Below are positions 1 to 5,048 of a stretch of DNA of 11,555 nucleotides, one piece after another; positions within the stretch are counted from its first letter, which is position 1; each line of letters begins with the position of its first letter. Location: NCBI GenBank assembly GCA_025999315.1, contig BNXD01000046.1:1-11555 (forward strand). The letters are read 5' to 3'. The stretch comes from Bacteroidia bacterium. GTDB taxonomy: Bacteria; Bacteroidota; Bacteroidia; Bacteroidales; Rikenellaceae. A program made the position numbers and the translations under genes. Below the pieces are notes generated by a model. It made no database searches. It was not told the origin of the DNA and saw only the letters and a program-made list of their open reading frames with translations.

Positions 1-1
1 C

Positions 2-679
2 GTGCAACAGGGCGCAAATACCGAATACTATCGGCGCCTGATCGACAGCGGCATCCCGGTGGTGTTTTTCAACCGCACGGACGACCGTCTCGATGCCGGC
101 AAGGTGGTGATTGACGACTACCGCATGGCCTTTTTTGCCGTCGAACACCTTATAATAGGTCGGGGCGAACCGTTTCGCACACGCATCATGCACCTGCGCG
201 GGCCGGAGAGCATATCCAACTCGACGTTGCGCTGGCAGGGCTATTGCGATGTGTTGCGCAAATACGGCATCGAGCCCGAAGGATCGCTGGTGCGCAGGTG
301 CGCCGAAATATCGAGACAGGCGGGCTACGATGCCATGATGACAGCCCTCGACGAAGGTCTTGTTCCCGAGGCGGTGTTCGGCTTCAACGATCCGCTGTCG
401 ATAGGGGCCATGAAGGCGCTCAAACGCCGGGGCTACCGCATCCCGCAGGATGTGGCGGTGATGGGATTCTCCGAGTCGCAATCGGCCCTGCTGGTCGATC
501 CGCCGTTGAGCTCGGTCGCCCAGCCGCTGGACAGGATGGGCGAATCGGCCGCGCGTCTGCTGCTGGAGAAGATAGACGATCCGTCGGCCGAAAATCGCAC
601 CGTCGTTCTCCAGGCCGACATCAACATCCGCGAGTCGAGCGACGAGACCAAAATAGGCCAGTATATTCCCTTGCCCTGA
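2..679 (+). CDS. LacI/GalR-family transcriptional regulator, C-terminal part (5' truncated by window edge)
   Basis: This is about 225 residues of the periplasmic-binding-protein-like effector domain of a LacI/GalR-type repressor. The DNA-binding helix-turn-helix and hinge must lie upstream of the window. Family hallmarks are the 'RRLIDSGIPVVFFNR' strand/helix near the start, 'RWQGY' about one third in, and the block 'FGFNDPLSIGAMKALKRRG' followed by 'RIPQDVAVMGF', which form the second sugar-binding lobe. The first codon visible (GTG at 2) is not a real start, because the reading frame is clearly mid-domain there. Proteins of this family bind a sugar or nucleoside and control nearby catabolic genes; the ligand cannot be read from this fragment. 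The gene ends with TGA at 677-679 and is followed immediately by operator-like inverted repeats (692-737). No sugar-catabolism gene is in the window, so its regulon is probably upstream or elsewhere. Confidence 0.93.
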   Translation: MQQGANTEYYRRLIDSGIPVVFFNRTDDRLDAGKVVIDDYRMAFFAVEHLIIGRGEPFRTRIMHLRGPESISNSTLRWQGYCDVLRKYGIEPEGSLVRRCAEISRQAGYDAMMTALDEGLVPEAVFGFNDPLSIGAMKALKRRGYRIPQDVAVMGFSESQSALLVDPPLSSVAQPLDRMGESAARLLLEKIDDPSAENRTVVLQADINIRESSDETKIGQYIPLP

Positions 680-691
680 AGGCGACCCGCT

Positions 692-737
692 TTCGGGAAC
701 GATTTTACAGTTCGGGAGCGTTCCCGAAAACGTTCCC
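692..737. promoter_or_regulatory. Cluster of LacI-type operator-like inverted repeats
   Basis: An 18-bp near-perfect palindrome, TTCGGGAGCGTTCCCGAA, lies at 711-728 (16 of 18 positions symmetric, with CG at the centre). Matching half-sites are TTCGGGAACG at 692-701 and CGTTCCCG at 731-738, each also carrying CG at the inner end. A central CpG flanked by inverted arms is the usual form of LacI/GalR operators, and a LacI-type gene ends 12 bp upstream. The 711-728 palindrome could instead fold as a hairpin and end the regulator transcript, but no T-run follows it. The operator reading is therefore preferred, as inference only. Confidence 0.4.
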
Positions 738-783
738 GCTAATTTAGTTGGCTCCCGGGTGTGGAGAATGGTGTCGGATGCGT

Positions 784-791
784 TATTTTTG
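784..791 (+). promoter_or_regulatory. Candidate Bacteroidota -7 promoter element for the lipoprotein gene
   Basis: TATTTTTG at 784-791 fits the Bacteroidota -7 consensus TAnnTTTG exactly. It lies 48 bp before the chosen ATG of the lipoprotein gene, giving a leader of about 40 nt. No clean TTTG -33 element is visible at the expected distance, so this is a moderate-to-weak prediction. It sits about 50 bp downstream of the operator-like repeats. Confidence 0.4.
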
Positions 792-838
792 TTTTCGTTC
801 AAGTATGTCGATCACAAAATAACCAACATCCGAACAAT

Positions 839-2284
839 ATGAAAAGAACAGTTTACTCTCTTCTGCTGGGGGCGTTTGTCGCGGTTCTCAATGGCTGCAT
901 GGACAAGGAGCCCACGCCGCCCAATTTCGTGCATGTGGAATCGGTCGGTTTCCAGGCCGCTGCCGTCACTGTGGAACAGACCCAGACATTGCAACTGGAG
1001 GTAACATTCGTTCCCGAAAATGCCGGCAACAAGGGCTACATCTGGCACAACAACACCGACCCGGCAGTGGCCAGCGTTAACTCCGACGGTCTGGTCAAGG
1101 GTCTGCAACTGGGCAAGACCACCATCAGCATCCAGACCAACGACATGCGCCGGATAGCCTATGTCGAGGTAACGGTGGTGCCGTATGTCGTTCCGAACCC
1201 CATTCAGTCGATAACTTTGGACAATTCGTCTCACGCCTTCACGGTGTTGGACGCTCCGTTCACGGTTACGGCTACGGTCCTGCCCGCCGACGCCACCATC
1301 CCCGACCTGGAGTGGGAGTCGGCCGACGAATATATTGCCACCGTGTCGCCCACAGGGGAGATAACCCCCGTAGGCTATGGCAAATGCAACATATATGCGC
1401 GGGCCGTGGACGGCAGCAACAAGTTCGCTGTGTGTGTGGTGAGCGTCGACGGCGTCAAAGACCGAAACTACGACGTGGCGGGAGGCATCAATGCCGCCAA
1501 CTATTATAAAAAGACCTACAAAGCGGTCAACATCACCGTCAAGAACGACAACGGCGATGATGTCGTCCAGACATGGCTCGACCGCAACCTCGGAGCGGGC
1601 AGCGTAGCCACCTCACTGACCGACTATCAGGCTTATGGTTCGCTGTTCCAGTGGTCGCGCAAGGCCGACGGCCACGAGCAGGTAAGCTGGACGACGTCAA
1701 CTGCCGGAATGCTCGTGAACGGCATAACCACCGCGGGCGACAAATCCTCGAGCCGTCTCGATGCCGGCCACAGCAAGTTCATTCCCGTTACGGCGTCGCC
1801 CTACGATTGGGCTTCCGATCCCTCCTCGGCAAACAATGGCCTGTGGGGAGGCGTGCTGCTCAGCGCCTCTCACATGCCGCTCGACGACGAGACAAATGCC
1901 AACAACCCCTGTCCGGTGGGTTACCGTGTGCCGACGGCCAAGGAGTTCGAGGCCATGGGCCGGGCCATAACGGGCGTCTCGGGGCTGACGGTGGGCGGAG
2001 TTACGAATGTGCTCCCGAGCGGCGGCATCAATACCTATTTCAATTCTCCGCTGAAACTTGTGGCCTCGGGCTATGTGGCCAACAACACCTCAACCGGCGC
2101 GACCGAACAGGGTGGGGACCGCGGAATCTATTGGGCCTCCACACCTCAGGACGCCGCCTCGAACAGCTACCGTTTCATGTTCTTCTCGACCTATCTGGGC
2201 GTCTCCAACTGGTACCGCGCTTTCGGCTATGCCATAAGGTGTATCCGCGACACGCCACTGGATACCGACGATCTGACACTGTAA
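839..2284 (+). CDS. Secreted lipoprotein with two bacterial Ig-like domains and a FISUMP-type C-terminal domain
   Basis: A 481-residue predicted lipoprotein. The start at 839 is chosen because it opens directly into a lipoprotein signal peptide: MKR, a hydrophobic core, then the lipobox LNGC with the lipidated cysteine at residue 20. An in-frame ATG at 761 would put 26 unlikely residues in front of it. Residues about 31-116 and 121-205 are two Big_2/BACON-like immunoglobulin folds, each with the 'P..A......W.S.....A.V...G.......G...I' pattern. Residues about 223-470 resemble the Fibrobacter succinogenes major paralogous (FISUMP) domain: 'TWLDRNLGA', 'GSLFQW', 'NPCPVGYRVPTAKEF', 'YWASTP' and the ending 'GYAIRCIRD'. 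Such proteins are exported to the cell surface in Bacteroidota; glycan or matrix contact is often assumed but not shown. Residues after the cysteine (MDKE) contain acidic residues, compatible with surface export. No SusC/SusD partner is nearby. Confidence 0.9.
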   Translation: MKRTVYSLLLGAFVAVLNGCMDKEPTPPNFVHVESVGFQAAAVTVEQTQTLQLEVTFVPENAGNKGYIWHNNTDPAVASVNSDGLVKGLQLGKTTISIQTNDMRRIAYVEVTVVPYVVPNPIQSITLDNSSHAFTVLDAPFTVTATVLPADATIPDLEWESADEYIATVSPTGEITPVGYGKCNIYARAVDGSNKFAVCVVSVDGVKDRNYDVAGGINAANYYKKTYKAVNITVKNDNGDDVVQTWLDRNLGAGSVATSLTDYQAYGSLFQWSRKADGHEQVSWTTSTAGMLVNGITTAGDKSSSRLDAGHSKFIPVTASPYDWASDPSSANNGLWGGVLLSASHMPLDDETNANNPCPVGYRVPTAKEFEAMGRAITGVSGLTVGGVTNVLPSGGINTYFNSPLKLVASGYVANNTSTGATEQGGDRGIYWASTPQDAASNSYRFMFFSTYLGVSNWYRAFGYAIRCIRDTPLDTDDLTL

Positions 2285-2353
2285 ATGCGAATTAACAGTT
2301 GAAAATAATGACTGATCATCAATAGTTGTCTCGGAGCTATTTGTATATCATTC

Positions 2354-2390
2354 CACCCTGAGCGGAACGAAGTGTAGTCGAAGATGTCTC
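2354..2390 (+). repeat. Dispersed intergenic repeat, copy A ('CCCTGAGCGGAACGAAG' family)
   Basis: The stretch starts with CACCCTGAGCGGAACGAAG and ends GTCGAAGATGTCTC. The same core recurs at 2488-2513, inverted at 2529-2550, and inverted again at 4900-4932. It lies in the gene-free region between the lipoprotein gene and znuA. Similar short non-coding repeats are widespread in Bacteroidota intergenic regions; function unknown. Confidence 0.75.
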
Positions 2391-2487
2391 GACAATATTT
2401 AAGAAACGGTCATTTTGAGATGCGTCAACTTCATTTTGCTACGCTGCATTCCGCCCGGCATAACAAGGAAAGAACTGCGCTCAATGT

Positions 2488-2550
2488 CCCCCTGAGCGCA
2501 GTCGAAGGGTCTCGGAAAGATTATGTGCGAGATGCTTCGACTTCGCCCAG
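2488..2550. repeat. Dispersed intergenic repeat, copy B, as an imperfect inverted pair (stem-loop)
   Basis: The left arm CTGAGCGCAGTCGAAGGGTCTC (2492-2513) and right arm GAGATGCTTCGACTTCGCCCAG (2529-2550) are complementary at 18 of 22 positions around a 15-nt loop. Both arms belong to the same family as copy A. A more degenerate version of the right arm appears at about 2418-2462. An open frame of about 76 codons crossing this region is a by-product of the repeat and shows no protein family signal. Confidence 0.7.
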
Positions 2551-2632
2551 CATGATATGTCAGAGTTCAGCGGTTAATTCACATTGCAAAGAAGAGAACC
2601 TGTTGCAAATGTAAACATGCCTGTTAGATGAG

Positions 2633-2670
2633 AAGCAAGCCCGCTCGTGCACCGAGCGGGCTTGCTTTTT
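2633..2670 (+). terminator. Strong rho-independent terminator
   Basis: A perfect 15-bp stem (2633-2647 pairing with 2653-2667, GC-rich, AAGCAAGCCCGCTCG and its complement) closes a 5-nt loop. The plus-strand T-run TTTTT occupies 2666-2670, with its first two bases in the stem. It lies about 350 nt downstream of the lipoprotein stop codon, so it ends either a long 3' untranslated region through the repeats or an unrecognised small transcript. It also insulates the znuA promoter. Confidence 0.9.
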
Positions 2671-2794
2671 GCCATGGCACTACGACACTGGGCACGGAAA
2701 GTGATAAAGCTCCGTTGCGCAATTTTAAACCGGTCGGTCGTCGATCTGTTTTTGGGACATTTTATGAGGTAAATCGACTCAGGTATTCTGAACT

Positions 2795-2808
2795 ATTATG
2801 TACATTAT
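2795..2808. promoter_or_regulatory. Candidate operator palindrome upstream of znuA
   Basis: ATTATGTACATTAT is an AT-rich palindrome, symmetric at 12 of 14 positions, just upstream of the probable znuA promoter. Zinc and iron repressors of the Fur/Zur family bind AT-rich palindromes at such positions, and znuAC operons are commonly Zur-controlled. No Zur gene is in the window and the match is to a general style, not a specific consensus. Confidence 0.3.
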
Positions 2809-2814
2809 GTTAAG

Positions 2815-2849
2815 TTTATGAGGAAATTTCGGAAAAAATATTACTTTCG
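2815..2849 (+). promoter_or_regulatory. Candidate promoter for znuAC
   Basis: TACTTTCG at 2842-2849 matches 7 of 8 positions of the Bacteroidota -7 element TAnnTTTG. A TTTA at 2815-2818 is a one-mismatch -33 element, 23 bp upstream. The implied start of transcription is only about 15 nt ahead of the znuA ATG. The promoter follows the strong terminator at 2633-2670, as expected for a new transcription unit. Confidence 0.4.
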
Positions 2850-2870
2850 TATAAAGAAATCCAGATACAA

Positions 2871-3833
2871 ATGCGGGTGCGCCGGGTAAGATATTTATTA
2901 TCAGGGATTATAGTGTCAATTAGCGCTATATCTGCTCTTCTGCTTGTCGAATGTGTCGGGCCGGGATCAGGCAAAGAGAAGCTCGGAACCACGATCATCG
3001 CTACGATTCCGCCGATCGAATATCTCGTCAAACAGATCACCGGCGATGATTTTCCTGTTGAAGTGCTGCTTCCTCCTGGCGCTTCTCCTGAAAATTATGA
3101 GCCTACCCCTCAGCAGATCGCCTCTTTGGAGAGAGCCCAATTGGTTTTTGCTACCGGGTTGATAGACTTTGAAAATACACTGCTGAGGCGAGAAGTTGCC
3201 TCGAAAAAACAGACTGCTAACGATGCAGGATCAACGATGACGCACGACGACCATGCAGCGATCGGCGGTGATGATCCATCGACAAAGATCGTGTCGTTGT
3301 CCGAAGGAATAGAGTTAATATCAGGCAGTTGTGGGCATGTTCACAACAAAACCCGCGGAGTTGACCCCCACATATGGAGCTCGCCGCCCGAGTTGTGCGT
3401 CATGGCGACGAATCTCTATCGCGCCATCGCCCTACTCTACCCCGATTCGACCAAATATCAGGCCAATTATGAGCAGTTAACAGTTCGGTTAAATCAACTT
3501 GACACTCTCATATACAGCAAATTATCTGCATCGAACGTTCGGATGTTCATCATCCATCACCCTGCCTTGACCTACTACGCCAGGCATTATGGGCTCACGC
3601 AAATTGCTATCGAACATGACGGCAAGGAACCTTCGGTTGCAAAGCTCAAGGAGTTGATTGCCACGGCTAAAGAAGAGAAGATCAAAAAAGTTTTTTATCA
3701 GCGTCAATTTTCGGCCGCAACGGTTCGCAGCATAGCCGAAGAGATCGGGGCGAGTGTGGTCGAGATCGATCCTCTGAAGGAGGACGCAGTGGAAAATTTA
3801 CTTTATATAACCCATCAAATCACCGAAAAATGA
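2871..3833 (+). CDS. znuA: Zinc/manganese-type ABC transporter substrate-binding lipoprotein (ZnuA/TroA family)
   Basis: A 320-residue cluster A-I metal-binding protein that captures zinc (or manganese) outside the inner membrane and delivers it to an ABC permease. The N-terminus has a basic start, a hydrophobic core and LLLVEC with the probable lipidated Cys28; Glu just before the Cys is atypical for a lipobox. The family fold is shown by 'TIPPIEYLVKQITGD' (45-59), 'LLPPGASPENYEPTP' (66-80), 'GVDPHIWSSP' (163-172), 'HHPALTYYARHYGL' (229-242) and 'EIDPLKED' (298-305). Expected metal ligands His167, His230 and Asp300 are present, while the usual first ligand His of 'SPHxYEP' is Glu74 here. The acidic/His loop at 124-135 (THDDHAAIGGDD) is short compared with proteobacterial ZnuA. 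The stop overlaps the next start (ATGA), indicating translational coupling with znuC. Zinc versus manganese specificity is not decided by sequence. Confidence 0.93.
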   Translation: MRVRRVRYLLSGIIVSISAISALLLVECVGPGSGKEKLGTTIIATIPPIEYLVKQITGDDFPVEVLLPPGASPENYEPTPQQIASLERAQLVFATGLIDFENTLLRREVASKKQTANDAGSTMTHDDHAAIGGDDPSTKIVSLSEGIELISGSCGHVHNKTRGVDPHIWSSPPELCVMATNLYRAIALLYPDSTKYQANYEQLTVRLNQLDTLIYSKLSASNVRMFIIHHPALTYYARHYGLTQIAIEHDGKEPSVAKLKELIATAKEEKIKKVFYQRQFSAATVRSIAEEIGASVVEIDPLKEDAVENLLYITHQITEK

Positions 3834-4576
3834 GCATTGTATCGATAACCGGACTTTCGGTAAGTTACGACGCCGTACTTGCTTTGAAAGATGTGGATCT
3901 CGACATTTTGGAGGATGATTTTCTGGGTGTCATCGGTCCGAATGGAGGAGGCAAGAGCACGCTGGTCAAATCGATTCTCGAGTTGGTCCCGTATAAAGGC
4001 ACCATTACCCGCTCGGAGCAAATTTACAGGGATGGAAAGCTTGCCATAGGCTATCTTCCGCAGGTTGTCCCATTCGATATGCAATTTCCCATCTCGGTTG
4101 AAGACACGATATTATCGGGATTAATCTCAAGTAAAGGTTTATTTGGCAGGTTCACGCGCAAGGATATGGCGCATGTGCAACAGTTGATGGAGCGAACGGG
4201 CATCGGTCATCTTGCCAAAAATACCGTGGGAGAGCTTTCGGGAGGAGAATTGCAACGCGCATTGCTCTGTCGGGCAGTGATTTCCGAGCCCAGATTGTTG
4301 ATCCTCGACGAGCCGACCAATTTTGTCGACAGTCAGTTTGAAAAGCAACTCTACGCCACCCTTGGCGAGTTGAACAAAAAGATGGCCATCGTCATGGTCT
4401 CGCACGATTTGGGGACAATATCGAGCGTGGTGAAAAGTATCGTGTGCGTCAACAAACACGTACACAGGCACAACTCGAATGTCATCACGGCCGAACAGCT
4501 GAGCAATTACGACTGTCCTCTGCAGATCGTCTCGCACGGACACGTCCCGCATACGGTGTTGCCGACCCACAAATGA
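3830..4576 (+). CDS. znuC: Zinc-type ABC transporter ATP-binding protein (ZnuC)
   Basis: A 248-residue cytoplasmic ATPase that powers metal import together with ZnuA and a membrane permease. All ABC elements are intact: Walker A GPNGGGKST (36-44), Q-loop Gln78 in 'YLPQ', signature LSGGE (136-140), Walker B LLILDEP (156-162) and H-loop His192 in 'VSHD'. The C-terminus is His-rich (HVHRH at 210-214, then SHGHVPH and a final THK), as is common in ZnuC. The start ATG sits inside the znuA stop (4-bp overlap). No permease gene follows; the next gene is a tRNA on the other strand. Nucleotides 4050-4128 (residues about 75-100, the segment before and including 'MQFPISVEDTILSGLIS') are duplicated perfectly and inverted at the right end of the window. 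The sequence after the repeat here, 'SKGLFGRFTRKD', reads as natural ZnuC, so this copy is the native one. Confidence 0.95.
   Translation: MSIVSITGLSVSYDAVLALKDVDLDILEDDFLGVIGPNGGGKSTLVKSILELVPYKGTITRSEQIYRDGKLAIGYLPQVVPFDMQFPISVEDTILSGLISSKGLFGRFTRKDMAHVQQLMERTGIGHLAKNTVGELSGGELQRALLCRAVISEPRLLILDEPTNFVDSQFEKQLYATLGELNKKMAIVMVSHDLGTISSVVKSIVCVNKHVHRHNSNVITAEQLSNYDCPLQIVSHGHVPHTVLPTHK
4050..4128 (+). repeat. 79-bp inverted duplication, left copy (inside znuC)
   Basis: All 79 bases match the reverse complement of 11477-11555. The match ends at 4128/4129 (A here, complement of C at 11476 there). On the other side it may be longer, because the partner runs into the window edge. This copy is in its natural context within znuC. 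Confidence 0.98.
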
Positions 4577-4581
4577 TGCGG

Positions 4582-4620
4582 CAAAAGAAAACCTCTGTGA
4601 ACTGATCCACAGAGGCTTTA
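4582..4620 (-). terminator. Hairpin terminator between znuC and tRNA-Glu, best read on the minus strand
   Basis: CCTCTGTG at 4592-4599 pairs with CACAGAGG at 4608-4615 around an 8-nt loop. On the minus strand the stem is followed by TTTTCTTTT, a good T-run, so it ends the tRNA-Glu transcript. On the plus strand it is followed only by CTTTA, so it may also weakly end the znuAC transcript; the two units converge here. Confidence 0.75.
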
Positions 4621-4623
4621 GTG

Positions 4624-4695
4624 TACTGAATAGGGGAATCGAACCCCTATTTGCAGAATGAGAATCTGCCGTCCTAACCGTTAGACGAATTCAGC
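4624..4695 (-). tRNA. tRNA-Glu (anticodon CTC)
   Basis: The minus strand folds as a full 72-nt cloverleaf. The acceptor stem GCTGAAT pairs with ATTCAGT (with a G-U at the first pair) and is followed by A at the discriminator position. The D arm is GTC...GAC, the anticodon stem GCAGA/TCTGC encloses the loop TTCTCAT, and the T arm is AGGGG TTCGATT CCCCT. Loop positions 34-36 read CTC, which decodes GAG (Glu). The CCA end is not encoded. Sequence outside the anticodon is typical of Bacteroidota tRNA-Glu. Most bacteria rely on the TTC isoacceptor alone, so this is probably the second, GAG-specific tRNA-Glu. Confidence 0.95.
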
Positions 4696-4714
4696 GGTTT
4701 GGTATTTCCGGATG

Positions 4715-4746
4715 CAAAAGTAGAAATTTTAAATCTATTTTGCAAA
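4715..4746 (-). promoter_or_regulatory. Bacteroidota-type promoter of tRNA-Glu
   Basis: On the minus strand TTTG (4746-4743) is followed after exactly 20 bp by TACTTTTG (4722-4715), a perfect match to the -33/-7 consensus of the Bacteroidota housekeeping sigma factor. The tRNA begins 19 nt downstream of the -7 element. This is the best promoter in the window and supports the phylum assignment. Confidence 0.88.
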
Positions 4747-4767
4747 TCCTGCCCGGAGATTTTTCGG

Positions 4768-4786
4768 AATATGCATGTCGCATATT
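4768..4786. repeat. Short perfect inverted repeat in the gap upstream of the WGR gene
   Basis: AATATGC at 4768-4774 pairs perfectly with GCATATT at 4780-4786 around ATGTC. It lies in the otherwise gene-free stretch 4696-5048, which holds the tRNA promoter, this palindrome and the repeats at 4900-4992. There is no T-run, so it is not a terminator; it could be a protein-binding site, without a named candidate. Confidence 0.35.
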
Positions 4787-4899
4787 AAGCAGACGCTCAT
4801 TTCATTTAATGTCGCCGGGGCGCGCTATTGGAATTTTGGATTGCATTTATATATCTTCAAGGTCGGGTGACTGTGCCGGACGGATTTAACAGTCTTGTT

Positions 4900-4992
4900 G
4901 AGACCCTTCGATCTCTTCGTTCTGCTCAGGGTAACATGATTCATGATGACATGCAAAGAGTTCCGCTCAGAGTAACAAGAACTCATGGTGAC
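4900..4992 (-). repeat. Dispersed intergenic repeat, copies C and D in tandem, inverted relative to copy A
   Basis: Read on the minus strand, 4900-4932 gives ACCCTGAGCAGAACGAAG then ATCGAAGGGTCTC, the same family as copies A and B. Units 4919-4950 and 4960-4992 are imperfect tandem copies with a period of about 41 bp, sharing GTTC-GCTCAG-GTAACA and TCATG-TGAC on the plus strand. They end about 55 bp ahead of the WGR gene. Confidence 0.7.
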
Positions 4993-5048
4993 ATAAAATA
5001 ATATATTGATAATAAAATGCAAATTTCAACTGCTAATTCTCTTATGTC

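Noticed and set aside
711..728. Rho-independent terminator for the LacI-type gene
   Set aside because: The palindrome could fold, but it is followed by AAAACG, not a T-run. The central CG and extra half-sites fit an operator better.
761..838. Upstream ATG for the lipoprotein gene
   Set aside because: It would place 26 residues in front of a perfect lipoprotein signal peptide and would start upstream of the likely promoter element.
1573..2295. 240-codon frame overlapping the lipoprotein gene
   Set aside because: Its composition is Arg/Gly/His-rich out-of-frame translation of the FISUMP region; no motifs.
2354..2550. CRISPR array suggested by repeated motifs
   Set aside because: Copies are degenerate, irregularly spaced, in both orientations and without spacers of even length; no cas genes are present.
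2384..2614. Small 76-codon open frame between the lipoprotein gene and znuA
   Set aside because: It runs through the dispersed repeat copies and has no plausible start signal or domain.
2354..4992. Composite transposon carrying znuAC
   Set aside because: The flanking repeats are short and non-coding, with no transposase and no target-site duplication visible.
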